Origin: Dromaius novaehollandiae
Taxonomy: Eukaryota > Chordata > Aves > Casuariiformes > Dromaiidae
Direction: 5' to 3'
Length of the DNA: 64,000 nt
Assembly: GCF_036370855.1 (NCBI RefSeq)
Contig: NC_088111.1
Coordinates: 20,309,501-20,373,500 of the forward strand
This document shows, in pieces, positions 1 through 10,700 of this stretch (positions are counted from its first letter, which is position 1; the number at the start of each line of letters is the position of its first letter). Under the pieces are notes generated by a model. It saw nothing but the letters and a program-made list of their open reading frames with translations. It searched no databases and was not told the origin of the DNA. The position numbers and the translations under genes are program-made.

Positions 1-2038
1 TCTGTTTACTATCAGCAAATAAAGTTCAAACACCAAACAGAACTGCATAAAGTTGCTTGTTTTCACATCAGACTAGCCTGGACAGTATAGAACTTGAACA
101 TGTTTACTAGAAACAGGTCTCTGAAATACAAGCTCCACAAGAATCTGATCTTTAGATACAGCATGAGTCAGACATGATTACTGCACTAATTAACACTGAT
201 CTAGGACATTTTTAGGTAGTTTTACACTGCTTATCCAGGCTGACTTCTAAGCTCCTTGATTCTAGATCAGTTTGCTTTAACAATTAAGGTTCAGTTAACA
301 TCAGAACATGCTGTAGTGCTGCATCTCAATTAGGAAAGCTGTATGGCACTGCAAGTGTTGGCTGATCCTATATTGACACCTCTGCAGTGCTGCCTTAAAA
401 GTCTTTTGAGATATTTCATTAGACAAGTAGTTTCTTAATTCTGAATGCTAGAATGCTACTGAACTAATTTTGAATTAGCAATATCTGTACCTATTTAGAT
501 TTGGTCAGGTGACTGTACTCCTCATCATATGTGTTAGGGCCCTAAGAATCTAACTTGATGGATCAGATCTACTAGCATTATGATCATGTCACCAAGATTC
601 CACATCAAGAACCAGTCACGTACCAACAGTGATATGTTACCAAGTCTCCATCAATACAGCATATAAGCACTCATTGAGTTACCCAATTCAACACCTCCTC
701 ATTTAATTTGCAATCCCACGACACAATGTGAGACCTACAGTTTCTAGGAAACACTTCAGTTCTACTTTAGAGGTGCCAAATAATGCTTTGAATTCTTACT
801 AAAATGCTGACTCAATGTTACATCCCTTACTGTGAGGCTTTCATAGAGCAAGACTTAAACATCAAAAAAAAGCATCTAGAAGGCCATACAATTCTGTTCT
901 TTTGCTCCCAAGTTCAGTTTTGCACAGATAACTGAAGAACAATTTCCTTGAGAAAGCTCAGTATTTAAGACCTTAATCACTGATATTGCAAAAGGCAAGG
1001 ATCTGCCAAACCAGCTTCTTTTCATTTCCCCAAAATATAACTAGGTCTTAGCCTATTCCTCCTTTATCATAACTGGCCAAGTGGCTGGTAAGTCAATAGT
1101 TCTGCAGATTAAGGCAACTTCTACAATGTTCCTGACATACCATTTTCAAGAAACTCCTTACTTGTCCAGCATGAGATATTGCTTGAACTCCAAGACAGTA
1201 GGCCACTAATCGCACTCAGCACAAAATGCGTGCATCCCACCAATTGGCACAAACTAAGCAAGAGTAAATACAGCAAATCAGGCCTTTCCATCCTAAGGTG
1301 GAAGCCATGAACATACCTGGCGTGAAACAGCTAGACAGCCAATTTTGCCAATGCCAGCAAGGCTAGACAGTTTCCCCTCAGACAGTGTTTTTAATCTACC
1401 ATATAATTTATACAGTTCAATCTGAAATACTAAGCAAGCAAGCTCCCACAAGTCTACCATCAGAGACCTAGCTACCACCTCAGAGGCTACTTCCACATAA
1501 TCAGAGAGGCCCAGCATGTTAACAGCCATATGCAACTTGAGGTACAGCCGCTTCAGAACTTGAGTGTTTTGGTTCCTTAATTGAGACTTAAACTAGGTAG
1601 CAGATGTAAAGACAACAGGTCAGTGTATGTGCATGCCCGCAAATACATGGGCTAATTTTTCTCTTTTTAAAGGACTTGAACTCTTCCTACTTACTGTAAT
1701 ACCTGTATTTAAAAAAAGTAAAGCCTTCCCAAGTCACTGTTTAGAATCAGAACTACAGGTCAGTACACTGTGCTCCATGAAGCAACACTAAATGCTCAGC
1801 AGAAACAGTAACATTTAGTACAGGGTTTACTCAGGCTACAAGAGTCTTAGACTAGGGGTCATATGATGGTCTTTCTAGTGTACAACAGGATTTATGAATA
1901 TCTACATAAACATTCTTCTGTAGAGAGAGGGATACTGCAGGACAACCCAATTCACTCCAAGTTTGACTACACAATGAGTTAAGATGCAGATGAATTGCTG
2001 CCAGGGAAGAGTTTCACCTTTTTTGATATTTGGTGCAG

Positions 2039-2104
2039 CTTCCATTTAAAGAAATGGTCAGAAGCATATCTCTTCCATTTAAAGAAATGGTCAGAAGCAT
2101 ATCT
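2039..2104. repeat. 33-bp tandem duplication (2 copies)
   Basis: The 33-bp unit beginning CTTCCATTTAAAGAAATGG starts at 2039 and again at 2072, and the copies are essentially identical, so the duplication is recent. It lies in the presumed ATP6V0C intron. Confidence 0.9.
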
Positions 2105-2827
2105 GTTCCTTTTAATGACATTAAGCCCTCTAAAGCTAGTTTCACTCCTAAAATGAACTGGCATATTTAAGTTTCAATCCTACTAGAAAGTGGTCTTGCA
2201 TACCTGAGGAGTAAAGGCATTCATGTTTAGAGAAAAAAGCTGCTGCCCTATTTACAGTGGGGAAAGAGCTACACCCAGCTCAAAGAGCGCAGAATCAGAT
2301 CAACTGTATCTTCTTGCAGAAACTGGAAGGACTGTGTGACAATCTTATGGAAGACTAGCACAGACTTACCACCAAAATAGCTAAGTGAAAGCACTGAGGA
2401 AACCCCTGAAGGTCACCCACAATAGCAGATATCAGAACTCATCACAACACATGCATAAGACATACATTATGAGAGCAAGGACTAGGGCTTTAGGTTATAC
2501 TGAATTTTTGACACTGAGGATGGCCATCTAGTATCTGACAAGCTAGATCTAAAAGCATGGCTAATTCAGTGTTAATAAGCCCACGTTATCTGAAGGGCAA
2601 CAGGGAGACCACTGACCACACTGTACCAGCTTGGCCCTTTTTCCTTGAAAGCCGCCTTCAGTCTCCAGGGAGAGGCGTTCCTTCCCTGAAGACGGTGATC
2701 CTTTCACAGGGAGGGTGCAGCTATCTAGCCGGCGGAGCAGCCCCCATCGCCACTGCAGGCTCTTTCACGGCCGCTGAAGGGCCCCTGCGACGGCCACGCT
2801 CCGGGCCGGCCGCGGGCCGCCGCCGCA

Positions 2828-2837
2828 GTCACGTGAC
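2828..2837. promoter_or_regulatory. CLEAR / E-box palindrome GTCACGTGAC (intronic copy)
   Basis: This is a perfect 10-bp palindrome identical to the CLEAR consensus bound by TFEB/TFE3/MITF, which activate lysosomal and V-ATPase genes. It lies about 850 bp downstream of ATP6V0C exon 1, still inside the CpG island. Binding is inferred from the motif only. Confidence 0.6.
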
Positions 2838-2874
2838 CGGCGGGGCCCCCTCCGCCGGCTGACACGCTCCGCGG

Positions 2875-2882
2875 TGACGTCA
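2875..2882. promoter_or_regulatory. Full cAMP-response element TGACGTCA
   Basis: A perfect palindromic CRE sits within GGTGACGTCACC, 38 bp from the intronic CLEAR box. CREB/ATF-family binding is the known role of this site. Occupancy here is inference. Confidence 0.5.
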
Positions 2883-3685
2883 CCCCGCGCCCCTCCGCGC
2901 CGCGCACCGGCGGCTGCCTCCGGCGGCTTCCGAGAGCCGCGGCGCCCGGCGGAGGGGGCGGGAAGGCTGGATGCAGCCGGCTCGGGGGATGGCAGGCAGC
3001 CTCAGCCGCAGCCTCGCCCCCGCAGACCGAGCGCTAGGCCGGGGGGTGCCGGGTCACCGGTCTCTCGGACACGCTCGGGGAGAGCAACGCCCCGGGAGGC
3101 GGCTGCAGGAGGAGCCCCGCATTGCCCCCCGCAGGAGAGGCCCAGCGCCCCCCTGCAGGCGCACGACCCCAGAGGAAGCCCCAGCCTCGCCCGCAGGCAC
3201 CTTCTGCCAAGGAGGTGGGACCGCTCCTACCCCTCCGCCCCCCACGCTCTGACAGGGAAGACACCCGCATCCAGGCCGGCCATCGAGAAAGCCTTTCTGG
3301 GCAATTCCTTCCCCAGCACCCCCACCTCCAGAGCCCCCGGCAGCTGTCACCCCAGCTCCCTTAGCTAGGGGGGAGGAAGCGAAGGGGAATCCCTCCCTCC
3401 CTCCCTCCCCCCCAAAAAGCCCTTCAAGGGACAAGCCTCTCCCTCCCTCCGCGCTAACGCAGTGTAGAAACCCGGACTCTGCCCGCTCACCCCTGCGCCC
3501 GACCACCTCCCTCCCCCGGCAGCGAGCTCCGAGGCTGGAATGCCGGGCGGGGTGCGGGGGGCAACTGCCGCCAGCGGCGATGAGGCCGGGGCATGGCTTC
3601 CCCGCCCGGGGCCAGGCTCGCCGCGGCAGCCATTCCGTCCCCGGCCGCCCCCCGGGACGCCGCGCGGGTGGGGAGGGTTTCTCAC

Positions 3686-3761
3686 CGCTGAAGACCATGG
3701 CAGCTGAAGCGCCCATCACGGCGAAGAAGGAGGCGTACTCGGGGGTGCTGCTCGACGACAT
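3686..3761 (-). CDS. ATP6V0C: ATP6V0C coding exon 1: V-type proton ATPase 16 kDa proteolipid subunit c (N-terminus)
   Basis: Subunit c forms the proton-carrying rotor ring of the membrane V0 sector of the V-ATPase, which acidifies lysosomes, endosomes and synaptic vesicles. Only exon 1 is in the window. It encodes 25 residues, starting MSSSSTPEYASFFAVMGASA and ending AMVFS, and stops one base into codon 26. The PEYASFFAVMGASAAMVFS stretch is the highly conserved start of transmembrane helix 1. The first few residues (SSSST) are the variable part of the family. The start ATG (3761-3759) is the first residue of the family's usual N-terminus. The donor is AGCG|GTGAG, phase 1. The conserved glutamate that binds the proton is in a later exon outside the window. 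Upstream lies a CpG island with a CLEAR box, fitting TFEB control. Identification is based on the family's near-invariant sequence. Confidence 0.93.
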
Positions 3762-4127
3762 GGCTGTGAGGTGCTGGGCTGAGGGGGTGGGGGGAAGAGG
3801 GGACGGGGGCTCTGTGCCACGCGCAGCTGGAGGAAGCGGCGAATACAAAAAAACGAAAAAAGGAGGGGAAGGGCAGAGCCGCCGCCGCCTGCCTCGGGGC
3901 TCCGGCTCCTCCTCAGGCAGGGCTCGGCGACAAAATGGCGGAAGCCGAGGTGGGAAAGGGGGAGGGAGGAGAGGGAGATAGGGTGGAGGCCGGGACTGGG
4001 CAGGGGGGCCGGCCGCAAGCAGGGGGAGGCACTGCTGGAACTCGCTCCCGGCTGAACTGAGCTACCAGCCCGGGCGCTGCGCTCTAAATAGCCAGCCGCC
4101 GCAACACAAAATGGCGGCGGCCGAGCG

Positions 4128-4137
4128 GTCACGTGAC
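4128..4137. promoter_or_regulatory. ATP6V0C: CLEAR / E-box palindrome GTCACGTGAC (upstream promoter copy)
   Basis: A perfect CLEAR consensus lies about 370 bp upstream of the ATP6V0C start codon, next to an AAAATGGCGGC YY1-type motif. V-ATPase subunit genes are known members of the TFEB/CLEAR network, so this is the best candidate lysosomal-stress element of the promoter. Confidence 0.7.
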
Positions 4138-4570
4138 CCTCCCCGCCCCCGCCCGGCGGCCCTCCCGTCCCTCCCTCTGGGGCGCTACCACGCACGGCCA
4201 GCTGGTGGGGGGGAGAGCCCAACGCCCCCCCCGCCCGCACCCACAATTACCCACCCCCACAAAGAATGTTATTCCCCGTGGTGAACCGAGCAGGTTCCCG
4301 CCTGGCGTATGCCCAGTGCTGCGCGCGCAGCGCTCAGCCACGCTGGCCTCCTCCCCCCCCCTCGCTGAGGTGGTTCAGTCGCCTGCCTCCGAGATGGCGG
4401 TAGCGTCGGCCGTCAGAGCGTGATTCAGCGGTCATTAGCATAAGGGGTGTGGTCACGGCGCGGCCACGCCCCGCATCGGCGGTGGCCCCGCCTCCCGGCG
4501 CCGCCGAGCTGCCCGGCGGGGCGGGGGCGGGGCCGCGGGGGGCAGGGTCCGGACCCCCGTGCGCTGCGCC

Positions 4571-4792
4571 GTGACCCCTGTGCCATGTCCCATGTCCCCT
4601 GTGCCGTGTCCCCTGCCCTGTGTGCTCTGCGCCATGTCCCCTGTGCCATGTCCCGTGTCCCATGTCCCCTGTGCCATGTCCCATGTGCTCTGCACCATGT
4701 CCTTTGTGCCGTGTCCCATGTCCCCCGCACCATGTCCTGTGCGCCCTGTGCCATGTCCCCGTGCCGTGTGCCATGTCCCCTGCGCATGTCCC
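4571..4792. repeat. Minisatellite of TGTGCCATGTCCC-type units
   Basis: Degenerate tandem units built from GTGCCATGTCCC, CATGTCCCCTG and GTGCCGTGTCCCC run for about 220 bp at the right edge of the ATP6V0C CpG island. The repeat explains the overlapping cysteine/proline- and histidine/glycine-rich open frames seen here in several frames, which are not genes. Unit length drifts around 10-13 and 20-26 bp. Confidence 0.9.
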
Positions 4793-4799
4793 GGGTGCC

Positions 4800-7700
4800 G
4801 GCGGCCCCGCGGCGGGGTGCACGGGATAACCTGTCTGTGCATTTGCCGTGACGCTGAAACATTTCAGCGTGGCATCATTTCTGCTTTGGGGGCATTTCTT
4901 CACAGTTCGACAGGCTTTTTTTCCTGCTGCTGCAAATCCTGCTGATCCTGTGATGCCCTGAAATATCCCGCCTCGTAATTAACCCAGGGCCGTCCGCCTC
5001 TGTGGGCACCTCAACCCTGGCAGACCTGCCAGGGCAGATGAGACCAGAACTGAAAGGCTTCTTTGCGCCTTCCCTGACTTCTGGTGGGGCGGAAAATCCC
5101 CCTTTGCCGGTAGCTCCCTGGGGCCGGTAACAGGCAGCTCAGGACCTCCGGCGGTGGCGAGCCGCGGTGCTCGCGCGGGTGTTTACTGGGGACCAACGCT
5201 GCCCCCGGGTGTGTGTAGTTCCCTGGCACGCCGTTGCAAGCATTGCTGCCGTGGTGGTTGCTGTTATTAAGGAGAATTTCCAGCAGCCCGGTTCGCCGGC
5301 GCCGGCGCTGCGGAGGCCATGCCTGCCCCAAGGTCTCTCACTGGGGCCTCATCCTGCTCTTTGCCTCCAGGTCTGCGCCAGCCAAGCTTGACGACCGCTT
5401 GGGGTTTGGCCGGCCCCGCTGCTGGCAGGCTCCAAGACGAAGCGGTGCGTCCCTCCGAAAGCTGGAGTGAGGGGTTCTCTGGGGGACACCGCGTTAGCTG
5501 GGACGTCAGGGCAGGGGAGCAGAAGCAGCCTCCCCAGCAGGGACGGGAGGACCGCAATACAGTGAGGTCGCTTCTGTGGCTGGCCTTGTGCCCAGCTCCG
5601 TGTTTCCCAACTGTCTGACAGGGATTTATCAATAAAATGAGCTCTCCCCCATGCCAGGGGCTGGCCGTCGTTGCTTATCCGTCTCCCGCAGGACTTGCAG
5701 GGGCTGGTCGCAGAGGGCAGACTGGAAAGAGGGGAAGGGGGCGACTTAAAGCATCACCCAACACAGGTTTTCCAGCCCAGGGCTGGATGAAGAATGAGGC
5801 AGCTGAGGGTACTCCATGGTGTGTAGATGGTTGGCTTGACAGCAAAGGACACAGTGTCAACCCAAAGAAGGACAACAGCTGTTGAGGAGGGGAAAGCAGG
5901 GTGGTGAAGACCTCTTCAACGTCCATAGGGAGCCTGCAGAGGGGTTCAAAGGTCTGCAGATAGCTGTGGACTGGGGTGACATCGGTAGCAGTATTTTGAG
6001 TCTCAAGGAAGCTCAAGGGACTCAAGGAAGCAGGGTATGTTTTGGGGGGCCCATAGGATGCCCTTTTGCCTGTGACTCAGGGGCATCTGTTGCCACCGAG
6101 ATCTTCCCATGCTGCTCTCAGGTCATCGGCAGCCCCTGCTGCTGTCGGGAGCCGAGCAGGAGACAGAGGAGTGGGGGGGACCTGGAGAAGTCTGCTGGTC
6201 AGCATTGATGCTCTATGAGATTGGGCATCAATAATGTAAAGGTTTTGCCAAAAAAAAAAAAAAAAGGATTGAAAAGGAGGTGCAGGAAGAAGGTGGAGGG
6301 CAGAGGACTGTTCTAGCTCCCGAGGAACCAGCCCCCGGGAGCAGCTCTCACCACCTCTGATGAGAAGGGTGTCCGGGCACCACCCGACACAACAAGTCTG
6401 GCTATCCCTATGCCATAACGTGGCCTTTTCTTCTTCCCACCCAGCAGCAGATTGCACTGCCTTTGCCACCAGCCCTAAGCCATTCCTGGTGAGCTGTGTG
6501 CTTGGGTCAAGCTCCCCCTGCCCGCTCGCAGGCCAGGGGCTGGTGACGCTCCTGCTCGGTCCCTCGCTGCCGTCCCGTGCTGGCTGCGGGCTGGCTGGCA
6601 GCTGCCCTGCAGCAACCGGCACCCAGTGTCACAGCACGATCGCTCCCAACACGCCCGACAAATGGTGCTAATCAGCAAACGAAGCCCCTGCCGTGTCCCG
6701 GCACACGATGAGGGCGTGAGCATGTTCCCGGAGCAAGGGGACACGTGGTTTTGGATGGGCACCAACCCTTCCTGACCAGGAGCAGGCTGTGGTGGATGGC
6801 TCACCCGTCCCAGCTTGGCTGCTTGCAGGGCTCCTTCTATACCAGTCTAAACCAGTGCTTGCAGTTTTGGGATGCCAAAGGCTTGGGCTGGCATTAAATA
6901 AGGTTGGTATATCAAATCGCAAAGAGGATGTGCCCCAAATGCCTTTTCTCATCTCCCAGAGTTGCATGGAAGGAACGAGAGGGTCCCGTGGAAGCGGGGT
7001 GTTCCTCTAGGCTGGAGTTTCTCCGTTCCAGTTCTCGGGTGGTGACACACAAGCAGCCTCCAGGTGTGACCTCCAGATGTTGCCGTGAAGGGGAACTGCT
7101 TCTCCAGGAGCCTTTGCTTCACTCCTTGTTCCCTTTTCGAGAAGTCTGCTCGGAGAGGTGAGGGTGCCCAGCAGCCTCCCTGGCCCCTGTGTTGTTCCTC
7201 AGTCGCGGCTTAAATCCGAAGGGGCACAAGCGCCGGCCTGGAGTTCAGCGCGTGCTCGGCAGCCGGGTCGCCGTGATCTCAGTCCCCCTCTGCACTGCGG
7301 GGAGGCACTAACGGCACCAGAGGGGCAGCTCCAGGGCCCCAGCGTCAGCAAAATTCGGTGAAATCCCAGGCCACAGTCACACTCCTGGCTGGGTCACACT
7401 TGCCTACCAAAGTTTTTACACTTTCAGCAATGCTTTTTGACAAAATATTTCAACCCAAGTTTTCTCCAGTGTCCTGTAGAAATTTAAACTTTTGTATTTG
7501 AATTTGTTTATTTTTTCTGTAAAGCAGTTAAACTAACGATACTAAATCAATGAAATGTAGCTGAAATGCAAATGCAAGGTTTTTGTCATGATTAAATGAA
7601 TTCACAATGGTTTTATAGATACAAGCTGCCTTTTTCCTTGGAATTTTTTTGTTTATGAAGCTTTTTGTGATTCTGACTGTTCAGGTCAGAAAAAAAAAAT

Positions 7701-10700
7701 ACCTGAAAGCCTTGACAAGATCTGGAAATGGTTTGCCAATGAATGCACTAATAAAAATAGCTGCTCTCGTTCCATCCCTCTCCTCTTTGTTGGAGGGATA
7801 TCTGTGGACTGTAAGCCCCTCAGCACACATCGTTTTGCTTGGTACTGTGCTAGGTACAGAGCGGCTTTGACCTCGGTAATAAATCTGAGCAAAGGGTGAA
7901 CTATTTTTGCTCCCACTTTCCTCCAAGCTTCAGCCGCAGGCAGCGGCAGGCCTGGATAGTTCCTGCCTGAGCGGCAGCACCGCACACAAAGCGGGAACTG
8001 GAAAGGGCAGGGCTGAGCTTCCTCGCCCAGGGCAGCCGCCACCGCCGTCCCAGGGATGCAACGCCGAGGCCGGGGGATCTGACCCGTTCTCCAGCTGCAC
8101 TTCAACGTCCCAAGGCCAGCGCCAGCCCAGGCTGCTGGAGATCTCTCCCCTCGCGGATAGTTAAACAGCCCCAAACGGCGACAGTGTGGGTCAGGAAAGA
8201 GTGAGGGAGGACGTGCTGGGCGGCCTGGAAGCACAGTGGTTTTCCTCTTGCAGGGCTCACCGGTTTGTCCCTGCACACCCGGACTAGGCGTGTGCGGCTG
8301 GAGAGCCTGGTGGTGGGAAGCAGGGCTGGGGGCAGGAGACGGTGGCTGAGGGACAGCGCAGCCGGTCGGGAGGAGGGAGATGCCGCCCCACTGCGCTGCC
8401 GCTGCCGGCCCGCGCGAGCCAAGGTGCTGCTCTGCGCCCTCTTGTCCTCTCGCCCTTTGCCCATCGGGTCCCTTCAGGCGGGGGTGCAGGGAAGACCTGC
8501 TCTTTCTGGGGCCTCCCTGGGCTACGGGAATGAGGGTGGATGAGTTGCGACGGGTTGGCCAGGGCCTCGTGCCAGGGGACCACGACAGCCCCTCTCACGA
8601 TAGCCCTTACGCTGGGCAGGTCTCCCCTAGAAAGACAACCCCCACGTTTTGGACATCTTTCCGCTCTATTCTTCTGGCACCTTTCCTCACCAAGGAAGCC
8701 TCGCTGTCCTCTCAGCTGCAAAGGTGCAGGTTTGGTGGGGAGAAGAGCCGCGTGGGGCGACGGGCCCCAGGGCCATGCCAGAAGGAGCGGGGCTTCCCCG
8801 GGGCAGGATGCGCCACTTCTACACCGGCTATTCGCGTTTTCTCCCAAAGCCGGTCCGTGCCCACCACAGGTCAGACTGGTTCCTCTTCATGTGCCTCACC
8901 CGCCCTGCAAGCGCGCCCGGGCGGGCGGCAACGCACCGAGGAGCCCGCTGTGCCGGGAGCCGGGCGCGCAGGCGGGAGCAAAGGTGCCGTCCCGCAGCTC
9001 GGAGGAAGGCCTGCTCCCTCGGCGCTGCGAGAGGGCAGGGCACCAGCACGCAAACCCCGTCGTCCCCTGCGCAGCAGAACTGGCCCCGGGTTCCCCCCGG
9101 GTGTGCGGGGAGGAGCCGTGTGGATTCTCCGATGTCTGCTCAGGATGAAGTTCACTGCTGCAGCTCTTGGTCACGCGCAGGAGCCTCTCCGTAAAGCGTG
9201 CACGACTCGAATGTTTTGTGGCTTCTACTTCTCTGCCAGACGTGGTTGAAATCGGCTGTTGGGGTTGGAAGCTCTGCAGGGGACTGACAGCCCCGAGGCA
9301 ACCGCAACCCCCCTGGCTTCGGTTCCTGCAAGCTGGGAAGGAAGTTCGGGGTCTTGCTGCTGGGCCTGGGCCTGAAGGCCTCCTCCCGTCCCTGCAGCAG
9401 CACAAGCTCCCCGAACGCCCGCTGTGGGGCCGTGCTGGGCCCGAGGGGCCGAGGGAAAGGCCGCGCTCTGCCCTGGGCCGGTGCCTCCTGCCTCCCAGGC
9501 CATCCGAGAGCCGTGAGCAGGGAGCGGGCTGAGGCGAGAGCCCGGCGGAGGGTGCCGCACCGGCACCGCCTCGCTGGACCTTGCCCAGCGGCTTTCGCGA
9601 TCCCCCCGGCGCCGATGCCTCCTCGCCCCTTTCTCGGGGCGCCTGGCCTGGCTGCAAAAGGAGGCAGCTACTGAGATCGTTCCTTTTCAGGGGCTCTCCA
9701 GGGTATCCGGAAACAGGGAGACAGCTAAGAAAATACCCCAAACCCTACCTGAGCAGGGGGAATGTGTGAGCAGCTCACACCTTGAGTCTTCCAGGCAGGA
9801 GAGGGGCCGGTTTGGCAGCCAGCGAAGCCAGACCACCCCGGGGGAAGTCCAGGCTCAGTCGCTGCAGAAGACCAGGCCTACACTGTGTTTGCATGGAATG
9901 GCTCCAGCTGCAAACATCTGCCTGAGGTTTGCCATGACGCCACCTTCGAAGCTTGGCTCCGGGGGAGCACCGCGGACCGGCGAGCAGGCCGAGGGCAGGG
10001 TGGACACTGCTCGCTCGGAGTTTTTCTGGCTGGGGTTAGGCCGGCTGCGGGGCCGTGGAAGTGCCTGCGCTCGGGCCGGGGCAGGTTGCCGAGCGGGGGG
10101 CAGAGGGGACCTGCACTCCAGGGCTGCTCTCACCCGGAGGTGCTCAAAGGCAGCGTGGCTCCTGCCAAGGGAGGGGAGCCCAACACCGCTGCTGCGGCTA
10201 GCCCGGGAGCTGCTGGGTGCTGGCGGCAGCCTGCCCGGGTGGGCCCCATGGCCGTCCCCATCCTCGACACAGAGCCGCACCGCGTGGGCTGCGTTTGCCC
10301 TCTGCTTTGGCGTGATGCACTTTGGACGCCCCAACGCTTCTGGCCTCCTGCAGCACCTCCTCGGCCTTCCCAGATGTGGAGAGGCAGCGATGAGCTTCCG
10401 CGGGCGCGCGGCTCTGCCCCAGGCCCGTTCCCGCAGGGCACGGCAAAGCTTCAGGAGAGCGTGCCACCCAAGTCTCGGCAGTGGCAGGGCTGCGGGGGCT
10501 GCGCCCACCCCGTCGTGCCCTCGCTCAGCGTGGGTCACGGACGCGCGCTCGTCCGGCCCCGCAGCTGCCGGAGCTTGCCAGGCGGAGAAGTGGTTAAGCT
10601 CAGGGCTGGTGTGGTGGCCTTTACCCATCCGAGTGCAAACGTGGCCCTCTGTTTTGTGTATACACGGCGGCAAGGCCCGGGCGCTGGGAAGGGAGTGCCC

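Larger units (their letters stand above)
1..3685 (-). other. ATP6V0C: ATP6V0C intron 1 (partial, runs off left edge)
   Basis: The donor GTGAG directly follows ATP6V0C coding exon 1, and no further ATP6V0C coding sequence (the conserved remainder of TM1 through TM4) is visible between base 1 and the exon, so this stretch is inferred to be intron 1. Bases 1-2650 are ordinary AT-rich, stop-rich sequence in which I recognise no coding region. From about 2700 the DNA becomes CpG-rich and carries a CLEAR palindrome and a full CRE. A 33-bp tandem duplication lies at 2039-2104. The minus-strand open frame at 1293-1535 has no recognisable family and I do not treat it as a gene. Confidence 0.6.
2700..4550. 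promoter_or_regulatory. ATP6V0C: CpG island spanning the ATP6V0C promoter, exon 1 and start of intron 1
   Basis: Dense CG dinucleotides and very high GC content extend from about 2.7 to 4.55 kb, in sharp contrast to the AT-rich DNA on the left. The island holds ATP6V0C exon 1 near its centre. It contains two perfect GTCACGTGAC palindromes, a TGACGTCA site, ATGGCGG (YY1-type) motifs at about 3934, 4111 and 4394, and a CTAAATAG TATA/MEF2-like box at about 4084-4091. The architecture is that of a housekeeping promoter. The transcription start is not determined, but on the minus strand it should fall between about 3800 and 4100. Confidence 0.85.

Noticed and set aside
4334..4945. His/Gly/Thr- and Cys/Pro/Met-rich repetitive proteins
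   Set aside because: They are translations of the minisatellite at 4571-4792 in different frames.
4851..5034. Two 20-bp near-palindromes with 2-nt centres (4851-4870 and 5015-5034)
   Set aside because: Both have 9-bp perfect arms but are unrelated to each other and to any known site. Chance is a sufficient explanation in this much sequence.
5631..5636. AATAAA as the end of a plus-strand gene
   Set aside because: No upstream exon structure supports a transcript. Mentioned only as a possible end for a divergent promoter RNA.
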